A stretch of 64,000 bases of DNA from Plasmopara viticola (lineage: Eukaryota > Oomycota > Peronosporomycetes > Peronosporales > Peronosporaceae). The position numbers were made by a program, and so were the translations under genes. The DNA lies in the NCBI GenBank assembly GCA_001695595.3, contig MBPM02000075.1, forward strand, positions 124,001-188,000. Direction: 5' to 3'. Under the pieces are notes generated by a model. The model worked only from the letters and a program-made list of their open reading frames with translations, ran no database searches and was not told the origin of the DNA. This document shows positions 1-13,512 of the stretch, piece after piece. The first letter of the stretch is position 1; every line of letters starts with the position of its first letter.

Positions 1-3000
1 GTCTGTGCATATCTAGAATGATAAATTGTGCTTATTATGGTCATACGACGTCTCATCTCTTTGAATGAGCCACGCTGAAAAGCTTGTGCATTTGTAAACG
101 TCTAGAAAGATTGTTCGTGCTGATCTGAGGTAATATGACGTTTCAGCTCTTTGAAAAAAGACCAATTCATAATCGATTTCGATTCCTATGCATGTGGACA
201 CCTCTAAAAAGCTTAATTGTGCAGATCTTTGGTCATTGAACGTCTAAGCTCTCTGGAATAGTCATCATTTTATTGGTTGTGGCTAGGACATGTCATTGCA
301 CGTCAATATATATAGATTGTGCTGTGTTATGTCCGCTTGACGTCTCCAATCAGATAAGTCGTCAGTTGTCTCCTTCTGTCTTTTAATTGTCTGTGTGCGT
401 CTAAGAAAGATTGGGCTGAGCATGGTCATGACAGCTCGGTTTTAAAGAATTCTCTTTTCCAAGGCTTCAGGATGTGCACTTCTAGTCATAAGTTGTGCTG
501 ATCAAAGACTGTACGACGCCCCAGCTTTTCAAAAGGACCCGTTTTCAATTAGTTGCGTATTTAGTGGGTACGAGCACGTCCAGATAATCAAAATGTGCTT
601 ATATGAGGCCATAAAACACCCCAGCTCCCTAAAAGATTTCTTCCTTTCTAGTTGTGGCTTGACTTAATCTGCGCACGTCAATAGAGATAAGCCGTGCTAA
701 CATGTATCCGTCCGACGTTCACTATATCGAAAGCGTAAGTGTCCAGTTGCGACTTGAAACCGTCTGTGCATATCTAGAATGATAAATTGTGCTTATTATG
801 GTCATACGACGTCTCATCTCTTTGAATGAGCCACGCTGAAAATCTTGTGCATTTGTAAACGTCTAAAAAGATTGTTCGTGCTGATCTGAGGTAATATGAC
901 GTTTCAGCTCTTTGAAAAAAGACCAATTCATAATCGATTTCGATTCCTATGCATGTGGACACCTCTAAAAAGCTTAATTGTGCAGATCTTTGGTCATTGA
1001 ACGTCTAAGCTCTCTGGAATAGTCTCATTTTATTGGTTGTGGCTAGGACATGTCATTGCACGTCAATATATATAGATTGTGCTGTGTTATGTCGCTTGAC
1101 GTCTCCAATCAGAAAGTCGTCAGTTGTCTCCTTCTGTCTTTTAATTGTCTGTGTGCGTCTAAGAAAGATTGGGCTGAGCATGGTCATGACAGCTCGTTTT
1201 TAAAGAATTCTCTTTTCCAAGGCTTCAGGATGTGCACTTCTAGTCATAAGTTGTGCTGATCAAAGACTGTACGACGCCCCAGCTTTTCAAAAGGAACTCG
1301 TTTTCAATTAGTTGCGTATTTAGTGGGTACGAGCACGTCCAGATAATCAAATTGTGCTTATATGAGGCCATAAAACACCCCAGCTCCCTAAAAGATTTCT
1401 TCCTTTCTAGTTGTGGCTTGACTTAATCTGCGCACGTCAATAGAGATAAGCCGTGCTAACATGTATCCGTCCGACGTTCACTATATCGAAAGCGTAAGTG
1501 TCCAGTTGCGACTTGAAACCGTCTGTGCATATCTAGAATGATAAATTGTGCTTATTATGGTCATACGACGTCTCATCTCTTTGAATGAGCCACGCTGAAA
1601 AGCTTGTGCATTTGTAAACGTCTAGAAAGATTGTTCGTGCTGATCTGAGGTAATATGACGTTTCAGCTCTTTGAAAAAAGACCAATTCATAATCGATTTC
1701 GATTCCTATGCATGTGGACACCTCTAAAAAGCTTAATTGTGCAGATCTTTGGTCATTGAACGTCTAAGCTCTCTGGAATAGTCATCATTTTATTGGTTGT
1801 GGCTAGGACATGTCATTGCACGTCAATATAGATAGATTGTGCTGTGCTATGTCCGCTCGACGTCCCCGATCATAAAAGTCGTCAGTTGTCTCCTTCTGCC
1901 TTTAAATTGTCTGTGGACGTATAAGAAAGATTGTGCTGAGCATGGTCATGAGAGCTCGATTTTAAAGATTCTCTCTTTTAATGCTTCTGGCTGTGCACTT
2001 CTAGTCATAGGTTGTGCTGATCAAAGACTGTACGACGCTTCCAAATTCCAGAAGTAACCCGTTTTTAATTAGTTGCGTATTTAGTGGGTGTAAGCACGTC
2101 TAGATAATCAAAATTTGCTATTATGAGGCCATAAGACATCCCAGCTCTCTAGAATATTTCTTCCTTCCTTGTTGTGGCTCGACTAAGTCTGCGCACGTCA
2201 ATAGAGATAAGCCGTGCTAAGATGTATCCGTCCGACGTTCACTATATCTAAAGCGTAAGTGTCCAGTTGCGACTTGAAACCGTCTGTGCATATCTAGAAT
2301 GATAAATTTTGCTTATTATGGTCATACGACGTCTCATCTCTTTGAATGAGCCACGCTGAAAAGCTTGTGCATTTGTGAACGTCTAGAAAGATCGTTCGTG
2401 CTGATTTGAAGAAATATAATGTTTCATCACTTTAAAAAAAGACCAATTCATGATCGATTTCGATTCCTATGCATGTGGACACCTCTAAAAAGCTTAATTG
2501 TGCAGATCTTTGGTCATTAAACGTCTAAGCTCTCTGGAATAGTCATCATTTTATTGGTTGTGGCTAGGACATGTCATTGCACGTCAATATATATAGATTG
2601 TGCTGTGTTATGTCCGCTTGACGTCTCCAATCAGATAAGTCGTCAGTTGTCTCTTTCTGTCTTTTAATTGTCTGTGGACGTATAAGAAAGATTGTGCTGA
2701 GCATGGTCATGAGAGCTCGGTTTTAAAGATTCTCTCTTTCAATGCTTCTGGCTGTGCACTTCTAGTCATAAGTTGTGCTGATCAAAGACTGTACGACGCC
2801 CCAGCTTTTCAAAAGGAACCCGTTTTCAATTAGTTGCGTATTTAGTGGGTACGAGCACGTCCTGATAATCCAAATGTGCTTATATAAGGCCATAAGACAT
2901 CCCAGCTCTCTAGAATATTTCTTCCTTTCTAGTTGTGGCTTGACTTAATCTGCGCACGTCAATAGAGATAAGCCGTGCTAACATGTATCCGTCCGACGTT

Positions 3001-3806
3001 CACTATATCGAAAGCGTAAGTGTCCAGTTGCGACTTGAAACCGTCTGTGCATATCTAGAATGATAAATTGTGCTTATTATGGTCATACGACGTCTCATCT
3101 CTTTGAATGAGCCACGCTGAAAAGCTTGTGCATTTGTAAACGTCTAGAAAGATTGTTCGTGCTGATCTGAGGTAATATGACGTTTCAGCTCTTTGAAAAA
3201 AGACCAATTCATAATCGATTTCGATTCCTATGCATGTGGACACCTCTAAAAAGCTTAATTATGCAGATATTTGGTCATTGAACGTCCAAGCTCTCTGGTA
3301 TAGTCATCATTTTATTGGTTGTGGCTAGGACATGTCATTGCACGTCAATATATATAGATTGTGCTGTCCTATCTCTGCTAAACGTCTCCGATCAGAAAAG
3401 TCGTCAGTTGTCACCTTCTGTCTCCCAATCGTCAGTGTGCGTCTAGGAAAGATTGTGCTGAGCATGGTCAAAACAGCTCGGTTTAAAAGAATTCTCTTTT
3501 CCTAGGCTTCAAAGCTGTGCACTTCTAGTCATAAGTTGTGCTGATCGAAGACTGTACGACGTCTAAGCTGTTCAGAAGAAACGCGTTTTTTATAAATTGC
3601 ATGTTAAGTGGGTATAAGCACGTTTAGGTAGCCAAAATATTGCTATTATGTGGCCAAAAGACGTCCCGGTTCTTCAAAAAAATGTTTTCTTCCTAGTTGT
3701 GGCTTGAATGCGTTTGTGCACGTCAATAGAGATAAGCCGCACTAAGCTGTATCCGTCCGACATATACTTCATCGAAAGAGCAAGTGTCGAGTTGCGACTC
3801 GAAACC
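1..3806. repeat. Higher-order tandem satellite, five ~761 bp units of eight ~95 bp monomers
   Basis: The start motif GTCTGTGCATATCTAGAATG recurs at 1, 762, 1521, 2282 and 3043, with a diverged version at 3807, giving unit lengths of 761, 759, 761, 761 and 764 bp. Each unit is itself eight related monomers of about 95 bp, starting near 1, 85, 190, 295, 388, 473, 571 and 676 in the first unit. They share the skeleton GTGCACGTCTAGAAAGATTGTGCTG, then a TACGACGTCTCAGCTC-like block, then a TAGTTGTGGCTT-like block (joined here only as separate pieces). Units 1 and 2 are nearly identical. The array is cut by the window start, so it probably continues to the left. The 62-codon reading frames in each unit are by-products of repetition, not genes. 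Confidence 0.95.
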
Positions 3807-6640
3807 GTCTGTGCATGTCTAGAATGATAAATTGTGCTTAATATGGTCATACGACGTCTCATCTCTTTGGAACAGCCGGGCTGTTAACCTTGTGCATCCG
3901 TGAAGGTCTAGAAAGGTAGTCCGTGCTGATCCGAAGTATTATAATTTTCAGCTCTTTGAAATTTATTGATCGATTTCAATTTTTATGCATCTGAGCACGT
4001 CAAGAAAAATAGATTGTGCAGATCCGTGGTCATTTAACGCCTTCGCTTTCAAAAAAGCATTTTTTTCTTGCTGTGTCTACATTTAGTCTGTGCACGTCAA
4101 TTAAGGTAAGTGTGCTGTGCTAATTACGCTAAATGTTTCCGCTCCTCAAAAAAAACAATTTGTCTAGTTGCAAGTACAATGCATTGATTGCTCTAGTCAT
4201 GGTCATACGACGTATCAGCTCTTTTGAAAACCCAATTTTTGCCAGGCTGTAAATCTTATGCGTCTGTAAACGTCTAGACAGATAGAATGTGCCGGTCTGT
4301 TACCCTACGACGTCTGCATGTGCTTGTGTCTTACTTTTGAATCTTTTGTGCACATCTAGAAAGATACTCTGGGATGAGCAGGTCGTATGCGTTTCAGCTA
4401 AAAAAAGGGTCTTCACGTGACTCTAATGCGTCTGGGTACGTCTAGAAAGATATAATGTGATGATTTGCGTTTGCACAATGTCTCAGCTCCTCAAAGAAGC
4501 ATTGTTCGCCCAAGTTTTGGCCTTAATGCGTCTATGAATGTTCGTAAAGAAAGATTGTGCTAATCTGTGGTCGTACGACGTCTCAGATTTTCGTAAAAGT
4601 CATTATTCGACAAGCTCTTGCGTTAGTGCTTGCATGCACGATAAAATATAATCTTTGTGCTGAACTGTGGCCTTAATAAGTTTCATCTCCTCAAAGAGTC
4701 ATTATTTGACTTTCCACGCAACTAAGAATACGTCAAAGACCCGATCCTTTTGATAGATTCACCGATGTTGGAGACAATATTGTATCTGTGTATCTCTTAA
4801 AGGAGAGATTGTGCTGATCTGAAGCCGTACACTGCCTTAGTTTCTCGAATGAGTCATTTTCAAGGTGTGGCACCTTTGCATCTGTGCACGTCGAGAAAGA
4901 CATATCGTGCAAAGGTGTGGCTGTAGAACGTCTCAACTTCTTAAACTAAAATTTTTCAGATAGATTGCGACTTTATTGCGTCTGTGCACGTCTTGTCACT
5001 TAAATTGTGCCGATTTGTGGTCGCGAATCGTCTCAGCTCTTCAAAATGTTACCATTTGTCAAGATGTGTCTTAATGCGTCAATGCTTTAGAAGGACAGAT
5101 TATGCTAATTTATAGCGTACGACGTCTAAGCTCCTCGAAAGATTAATTCCTTGCTAATTTGTTGCTTTGATGCATCTGTGCAGATATATAACGCTGGTCT
5201 GTGGCCGCACGACTTCCCAGCGCTTGCACTCTGATGGATCTGTAGACGTCTAGAAAAGCAAAAGGTAATTTTTGTGGTCGTACTAAATCTCAGCTTTTTC
5301 AGCGAAGCATAGTGAGCAAAGTTGTGGCTCTAATGCGTCTACGCACGTTTAAGGCTATAATTGTGTTGGTTGGTGGCTATACAACATTTTTGCTCGTTAA
5401 AAGGATTCTTATTTCTTAGTTGTTGCTTTAATTCGTCTGTGCACGTCTTTATAAAATAGTTGTGCTGATTTGTGACCGAGCGACGTCTTAGCTCCTAATA
5501 ACTATTGCGTTTTTGCTTAGTCACGGCGCTGATGCGTCTATGCATTCCCAGAGGTATAGAGAGATTGATTTGTGGTCGCACAACGTCTTAGCTTTAAAAA
5601 GGCGTTATTTGCAAAGTTGTGGCTCTTATGGGTCTGTAGACGTATAGTTAGCCATACAAAACCTTATCGCTTGGTAAAAAGCATTAGGGCTAAGCCGTGG
5701 CTCTAACGCGTCTTTGCAGATCTGAAGGTATAGATCGTGATAATTCGTGGCCATAAGACGTCTCAACTCATAAAAAAGGCATATTTGTATTATGATATGG
5801 CAATACGTTTGTACACTTCGAGGGGAATAGGTCGTGCCAAAGAGTCAAGCTCTTGCTAGGGTGGGGCTTGAATGCGTCTATGCACATCCAAAGAGATATA
5901 TCATGCTGGACGTACGAAATCTCAGCTCCCCAAATTGTCAATATTTGCCAAGCGGTGGTTGAAATGCGTCTGTGCACATCTAAAAAGATATATCGTGCTG
6001 ATTAGTGGCCGTTCGACGTCTCGGCTCTTTAAAGGAGTCATTACTCGCTATGTTGCGTCTATATCACATCTGTGCTCGTCTAGAAAGATTAACAGTGCTA
6101 GCTTTTGGCAGAGTAATCTCTTAATTTTTTGAAACCCGGTTTTGCTAGGTTGGGAGTCAATGCAACTATTTTCGTCTTGAACGATACGATGGATCTGTGG
6201 ACGTACGACGTCTCAGCTCCATAAAAGAATCATTATTCGCTATGATATGCTATGACTCCGATGCGTCTATGCTTGTCTGGCTAAAAAATGTGCTGAGTAG
6301 CGGTTGTACGATGCGTCAGCTCTTGAATAGATAAATTATTTGCTAGACTGTGCTTACAACGCTACTTTCATGTCTGAAAGGCTAAATTGTGCTGAGTTGT
6401 TGTCGTACGGTGTTTCAACTCCTTAAAAGATTAAGTTTTGCTGGTTGGTGATTTATTTGCATCAATTGACACCTAGAAGGATTAAGTGAACTTGTCCGAA
6501 GCGGTACGCTGTCTCGTCTCTCCAGAAACGTCATCCCTAGCTAACGCGTGGCTCGTATGGGATGTCTAGAGAATCAAGTCGTGCTGGTTTGTGGCCGTAC
6601 GACGTCTCTGCTCCTCAAAATATTCCACAGTTGCTGTGCT
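3807..6640. repeat. Decayed flank of the same ~95 bp satellite, without higher-order structure
   Basis: The same monomer words (GTGCACGTCTA, GTGCTGATTTGTGGTCG, TACGACGTCTCAGCTCCT, GTTGTGGCT, ATGCGTCT) keep recurring every ~85-100 bp up to about 6640. Monomers are individually diverged and no 761 bp period remains after about 3.9 kb. This pattern is usual for the edge of a satellite array, where unequal exchange no longer homogenises copies. No coding potential is evident. Confidence 0.85.
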
Positions 6641-9600
6641 CAATCCTGCTTCGTGTTAAGTCTTACTTGACTTTGCAGCTCGCGGAGCACTATTTTGACA
6701 AAAATTGTTCTTAAAGCTACTTTACTTCAAAGAAATCACATGTCGTATCGTACTGTGATCAATCGTGATAGCGCTTTTAACAGCGCTCTCAAATAAGCTT
6801 ATTGCTTGATTTGCATTGCATACGCAGTTTGCGAAATGATGCTCTGATCACTACAAAAAGACTTGAGTGCATTATTTTCACAACACCTGCGAAATCAGAC
6901 GTGCCAAGAAATTCAAGTCGCGTAAATTCTGTGCACAGAAGTAGCTTGGAGGCTTCCATGCACCAAGATATTAAAAGGGTGCTTGGGCTGTCGAAAGATC
7001 CTAATTTTTGCATCGAATCTATTCTAATTTTGCATAGCCATTCAATCGATAGTTATTATCTACTGGAACGAGATTCGTACATTTCAGCCAAATCATGACA
7101 ATCTTGACCAACAAACGGCAATTTTAACAAAGCTTGTGATTAAAGCTGCTTCAAACATGAGCAGTCACAACATGATGCAGTATGAAAATATTTTCTTTGA
7201 ATCATCGTACAGTGCCGTTTGGGATTTGCTGGAAAAAACTCTAATATGTACAAAGGTCGCATAAGAGTTGTTGAGCCGTATTTGTGTGTTGTAATTACAA
7301 TGATTATTATGATATTAAGCTCAAAATTTACGCGTAGCTATGACGTTTTCATCCACTCAGATGATGAAGAGATGTGCGAGCTATCACATCACACCACTTC
7401 TTTTTATGCGACGAGTCTGACACGACTTAATAAATTTATTCAGCCTACCAACTAACAATTTACTAAATCATACATGTGCGCGTATTTCATCTGAAAGGCA
7501 CATTTGGCCTAAGAATGTATTTGCGTCTGCTCTGCTTTATAAAATTTCAAGTCAGACCGACGCAGAGCTCAAATAGGAAAATCTGACAAATTGCACATCC
7601 AATCATTGCCTCAGTAAAAAAATGAGAACTACGAGTATATAGGGATTTCATATAGCTTAAGCTCATAAACATGTCAGAACTACGAAATATGGCTCACAGC
7701 ACAAGCTTAACAATTGGCTTTTTCGGGGACGCTATACCAATCTTTTTTGGTCGCAGCATGATACAATTCAAAACATTTTATCAAGCTTACCAGCCTTCTT
7801 TACAGTTTTCATCAAAAATTGCCTTTTGTTGCTCAAGATCGTCATAGTTTGTTTCTTTGTTGGCATGGCATCGTTCCGCGTTGACGCAACAATAAACAAT
7901 ATTCACCTAAAAGAAACTTAAGAGATATCACATTCAGGGAAGCAATTTGCACATTACACATATCTATTTGGTGTCCGGAAGAACATGTAGTTTATTTGAA
8001 CAAGGTATTAAACCTCACCTCATAGGCAACACTTTGTTGGCATGGCATTTTCTTTCACGCGTGACGCAACAATAGTGAGGGAAATACCACCTATTACAGA
8101 AAAAAAAAATTAATTTTTCAGGAAGCTTTGACGTTGATATTCCGGTGATAAATATGTGTCAAAATAATTGCTCTTGGCGAGTCTGCATCAAGCAAAGTTG
8201 AGTCGGATAAAGCTCCTACGGCTTAAGCATCATCAGGTGAGGCTACAATAGGGGTGAAATAACAGCAAAAAAGATTGTGGCACGAAACCAAACTAGCTCT
8301 TTAACTGAACAATCACGTCTCCATCGAGCAAATGGCGTTCTAGAATTGAAGGTGTGCAGAATACCTCATCAAGCAAGGCGACATAATGCAACCAGATTTT
8401 GCCATATGTAAGCTGCAGCTCCCAAATTGAAGTCTAAAAATTGTTTTGATAGGCAGCAGAGTTTCCATCAGAATGCAGTGTTGGACATTTGAAGGCTCAC
8501 ATATTGACAAAGACTAGAGGCGGGATTTTTACACGTAAAAATGACTAAATTGTTGCCGAGCTAAGGTGGCACGTCTTGATGGTACGGATATAATACGCAA
8601 TTTACATGTTTTGCTGCTCATGAGCACATAACCTTAAGAAGTAAGAACTAGCTTCAAGCTCAAGTAACTTACGTCTGTCTGACTCTAACATTGAAGCTCG
8701 GCTTTTACATTTCGAACATAATTTTAAACGAAGTATTGATCGTACACTTTGGCGACAAGTGACAGGTTCAGACAAAAATTGCAGTCAAGACTGGTCCACT
8801 CTAGAACACTTACATGATGCACCAAGCTATGACTGTTTTTATTGTTCTTTCGAGTGAAGCAAATTATTAAGCCAATTCGTACTTTTCGACTCGTAAATTG
8901 CTAGAATGTTATTCCAAAATACGCTCAGTTGAATCAAAAATGCGAGTTGAAGTTCCGGGTGAATTGTAAAATTCCTTTGCGTTAAGATCTTCCTCAAGAC
9001 AATGAAGGGGCCTGAAAGCCTCAGTTCTCTTTTGCTTCGAGTTTGAATCGACCTTAAAAATTCGGCTTGGCTGGCGAATTAAATACTGACATTACATTAG
9101 TACGCATGAATCTAACGCATGCGTACCTCTCTCTTACTTGGACTATATGGTGATAGTAGTAAGGGTGTGTTAGACTTGCCTGAGCCATGACAAAGATACC
9201 AGATGTTTAGCAAGCTTTAAATATGTTGTTAAATAGCTTTGACACGATGTTTCTTATAGACTGCGCAGCTACGCTCTAAGATCAAAATGATCCCAATAGA
9301 CATTAGAGAACCCGTCACGCACTTACTACTGGATCGGTCGCGATCAATTTACGCATGCTTCTATCGATCATCACTCATATTAGCAGGGTATAAGTGGTTC
9401 GATTGCGTAATGAGGTGGCCTGATCAGACATGGTAATCAAGTGCTAGATGTCGCGCGAAGACATCCAGATTCCACCCACTGTAAAACAGTTTTATTCTAC
9501 AGATAGCATATAACGGAGAGTTCAAGAAGGCTTTTGTATTTCATTCAGAAATGGATCTTCTTTGGACTACACAGGTCTAGTAGCTAGATGTACTATTGAC

Positions 9601-11636
9601 CCAGGCACGCACCGTACGCTACATACTCAAAAACTCATATTTAAATTTATGCTTGGCTTGAAGATGTGATCTTCTCCAGCTCGACTTTACACACTATTGA
9701 GCTTTTGAACGTTGTGAAGAGAATGGTGCCTACAATACCAAAATTTACACACAGTAGCCGCTCTGATCGGTCATGCAAGTTGCTCCTGACTAGAGAGCTC
9801 AAACCATCCTTCCAGCTTTCCACACAGACACATTTATCCAACCCAAAAAGTATTATTGAGTCGAGAGCAACGATAGAGGTCAATCAGCCTCTCCGACGGA
9901 TTTACAAGGTGAAAGTCTGGGCAGCGGGGTTCAGTAGGCTGTAGTGAAGTGTGCCATCAAGACCTCGCAAGGTTTGCAAGAGCTACTCCATCGCACGAGT
10001 ACTCGCTTTCAGGCCGATGTCACTTCTCTTGCTGCGTGTCCTGTATCGAGGGATACCATTTGATCTTTTGAATGAAACAAGTATTGTATGGCGCATTGCT
10101 AATTTTATGAAAGATCCAATGCTCTGTATGTTGCTCTAAGCTCATTGATTGATTAATAAAATCGAAAAAGCATCCTGTAATGTGAGCTGACTTTTGAACC
10201 AGGGTAGCGAATAGTTATGCACTTCTGTAAGGCTTCAAATTATTATAGAGTAATGGTGTCGTCTCGGGTTCGACTGCGAAAGTTAATAACATCATAAAGA
10301 TCTAAATCGATTTATCTTCTTTTTACCGTCGAGTCCGCACTCCGCTAAACTGCATTGTATTGTGTATTTTGAACGCAATCCAATGCTAGAGACCGGAGAC
10401 TACAAGAGAGAGGGAAAGAGTTTTGACTTGCAAATGCACTTCTTAGTAACGAGTCCGAACGATGACATCGGAAGTGGAAGACGGCAAGTTTCCCTCTTGC
10501 CAGGGAGCGAGTACATATCGTTGCTTTAAAACTTCCTTTTGGAAGCCACGAGCGATATGAGTTATTTCCATAACCTGTGCGCTATTCGCACATATGGTTT
10601 CACACCCGTTTGCTTCGCCTTTTTCTGTTGCCACTACTCGTGAGGCAAAAATTGCGAAGTCTTTGATCTGACATTATCATCGTCTTTTTCGCACATTTCA
10701 TGCATACGATAAAAGCGAATTCAGAAAGGATATTTCATCTTTAGATTACGCACCACACCTAAAAAAGGTACGAGGTGAAAATATGTATTTTGGACTTAGA
10801 TGTCTAAATGTTGTTTTGATAGAACTGGATGTTGTAAGCTGATGTAAATATATATTTGTGCAATTTGGTCGAAATTTGGCCATATTCTAAAAAAGTTTGG
10901 CAAAAAAAAATCTATTTTAAATCAGACGAGTAATTTAAGGTATACTTAAGGTGCGAAAAACTGAGCAGTTAGGGCTAATTATTTGCAGAAAATCAGAAGA
11001 ACACAGGAGAGTTAGTCAGGACGTCTCTGTAAATGTGCATCGAATCAGCGTAGTTGTTTGAAGAGCCCCCTCTTTCGTCTTATTAACGTGAGGGTGACTC
11101 GGTGGCTTAAAGCAAGGCGTCGACTTGGGCTGGCGTTGGCGCCAAGGATGTGTAGCGCTTGCAGGAGGCGTCACTGAAGATGCGCAAAGATGCGCTTTCA
11201 AGTCGTGCTGGGCGATTATTATCCAGAAAACACCGCCGAGTCAAGGGTTGTTAGGCACTTAAGCGAATCGCTGTAGGTGATGCTTTACGTAGCAACTCGA
11301 GTGCGTGGCTAAAAATGATTTCCTTGATGTAGTCTCTTGGTGGCATATGCACTCCATGCAATCGATCCATAGGTATGCATGAAGCGATCGGCAAGGGTTT
11401 TTTGGCTCAATTAAACCATTCGCCCACCAATTCAAAAAGGATAGATGATATGACCATACTTTACTGCCATTTAATCGAAGTTTAACAGATTATACCGTAT
11501 CCAGTAAAACTGCATTTCATTATATAATAGCAAGCGTTCGTTAGATTGCAAATTACCTAATATCACCTCACCGCAACTGCCCGCACTATCTTTCTACCTG
11601 CGTGGTCTTTCTGGTCTGATCGTACGACAGTCGACG
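6641..11636. other. About 5 kb without a recognisable gene
   Basis: AT-rich sequence with only short reading frames (under 100 codons) on both strands; none shows a family motif I recognise. Frames near 6802-7098, 7219-7455 and 9647-9944 are the longest. The minus-strand frame at 9647-9883 has a protein-like feel (several hydrophobic/Trp clusters) and could be a transposon relic, but I cannot assign it. No satellite monomers are seen right of about 6640. Confidence 0.5.
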
Positions 11637-11643
11637 TCACTTC
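11637..11643 (+). promoter_or_regulatory. Candidate oomycete initiator (Inr) upstream of the GMC oxidoreductase
   Basis: TCACTTC fits the oomycete Inr consensus YCAYTYY, lies 30 bp before the ATG at 11674, and is followed by a GAATTGGTC stretch loosely like the flanking promoter region. Position and match are suggestive only; a 7 bp degenerate motif occurs often by chance. Confidence 0.35.
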
Positions 11644-11673
11644 GGTACTCCACGAATTGGTCTGTCCACAACG

Positions 11674-13512
11674 ATGCTACGTCACTTGCTTCGTCCCATC
11701 GCCTCCGCATTACAGCATCACACGTCCCAAATTACGGTGCGTGCTCTTAGTACTTCCATCACTAACACTGAATTCGACTATGTGATTGTGGGCGGGGGTT
11801 CGGCCGGATGCGTGCTTGCAAACCGCCTGACAGAGGATCCGAACAGCAAGGTGTTACTTGTTGAGACTGGCCCAGACGACCGTTCAAAATGGGACTCTTG
11901 GAAGATTCACATGCCTGCTGCACTCACCTTCAACCTGGGTGACGACAAGTACAATTGGTGCTACTCCACAGAACCTCAAAAGAATTTAAATGGTCGACGT
12001 TTGCCCTGGCCGCGTGGCCGTGTGCTTGGTGGCTCGTCATCACTAAATGCTATGGTCTACATCCGTGGTCACGCGTACGACTACGATGAATGGCAGGAGC
12101 AAGGCGCTGCTGGATGGAGCTACGCTGACTGTCTGCCCTACTTTCGTAAAGCACAGAACCATGAGCTGGGGTCGAACGATTACCGTGGTGGAGACGGCCC
12201 GTTGCACGTCGTCCGTGGTAATCAGAAGGATCAGATCCTTTTTAAGAAGTTCATCGATGCGGGTGTGCAGGCTGGATATCCCTTTACCGATGACATGAAC
12301 GGATACCAACAAGAGGGCTTTGGCTGGATGGACATGACTGTCTGGAAAGGCTTTCGCTGGAGCACTGCCTCCGCCTACCTTCGTGCAGCCATGAAGCGCT
12401 CTAATCTCACGGTTTTTACCGACACTTTTGTGCGCAAGGTTGTATTTGAGGGTAAGAAAGCCGTTGGGATCAAGATCGAGAGCCGCAATAAGGAAGTTAA
12501 GCAAATACGTGCAGTTAAGGAAGTGATTGTGTCTGGCGGTGCTATCAACTCACCCCAGCTACTCATGCTTTCGGGTATTGGTAATGCTGACCACTTGAAG
12601 GACGTGGGCGTGCCGCTTGTGCAGCACTTGCCAGCAGTTGGACAAAATTTGGAGGATCATTTGGATATGTACATTCAGTACTTGTGCAAAAAACCGATCA
12701 CACTGCATAATGCGACCTGGTACGCCGCAGAATGCTTCCGACGGTTGATCCATAATTTAGTATCTGATGAGGTTTAATTTGCCGGTTTTGGTTTCAGGAA
12801 ATACCCTCACAAAATGGTCGCGATCGCTTTGGAATGGATTTTACGTCAAACTGGTATGGGAGCGTCATCTCACCTCGAGTCGGGGGGCTTTATCCGCAGT
12901 GCTCCAGGCAAGCGTCATCCTGACCTGCAATACCACTTCCTCCCTGGTTCACTGACTGGTCAGCTTACTCCTGGAGCTTTTCACGCCATGCAAGCTCACT
13001 GCTCGCCAATGCGCGCACAGAGCCGTGGTTGGATCAAGTTGCGTAGCAATAATCCGCACGATCATCCGATTATTGAACCCAATTATTTGGATGTGGAACA
13101 AGATCTCGTGGACATGCGCAATGGTGTTCGGCTTACTCGTGAAATTATGGAGCAGCAAACGTTTGACGAATTCCGCGGCGACCCGATTTCACCATCCAAG
13201 GACGTTCAGACTGACGCCGAAATTGACGACTGGATTCGCCAGCACACAGAGAGCGCTTACCATCCATCATGTACCAACCGCATGGGTGTAGGCGAAACCA
13301 CTGTCGTCGACCCGCAGACGCGGGTGCACGGTGTCGACAATTTGCGCGTCGTAGATGCATCCATCATGCCAAACATTGTGAGTGGCAATTTAAACGCGCC
13401 GACAATTATGATTGCCGAAAAAGCTGCCGACATTATTCTCGGCAAGACGCCGCTGCCGAAGTCTACTGCACCAATATATCAGCCAAAGTTCTGGGAAACA
13501 AGCCAAAGATAG
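11674..13512 (+). CDS. Choline dehydrogenase-like GMC oxidoreductase, mitochondrial
   Basis: FAD-dependent GMC oxidoreductase; the closest family by pattern is choline dehydrogenase, which oxidises choline to betaine aldehyde in mitochondria. Two exons: 11674-12719 and 12798-13512, intron 12720-12797 (78 nt, GT...TTTCAG). Splicing joins ...HNATW to KYPHKMVAIALEW as in relatives and gives 586 residues, a normal family length. Residues 1-28 are Arg/Ser-rich without acidic residues, as in a mitochondrial presequence. The ADP-binding fold VIVGGGSAG is at about 37-45, GMC signature 1 (GRVLGGSSSLNAMVYIRG) at about 115-132, and signature 2 (GAINSPQLLMLSGIG) lies further on. The catalytic His is in YHPSCTNRMG (about H504) and the conserved Asn in SGNLNAP (about N548). 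Without splicing, the frame stops at 12777. The exact alcohol substrate is inferred; another GMC dehydrogenase is possible. Confidence 0.9.

Noticed and set aside
13..3243. Five near-identical 62-codon minus-strand frames
   Set aside because: They sit at the same place in each satellite unit and change with unit variants; they follow from the repeat, with no codon or motif evidence for a protein.
12043..12504. 153-codon minus frame inside the GMC gene
   Set aside because: Shadow frame of a strongly conserved plus-strand gene.
12778..12813. GMC oxidoreductase split into two genes
   Set aside because: A 78 nt intron with proper GT...AG restores the family's continuous sequence and frame.
11674..13512. 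Bacterial contamination because of similarity to bacterial BetA
   Set aside because: The gene has an intron and a mitochondrial-type presequence and lies among oomycete-type sequence.
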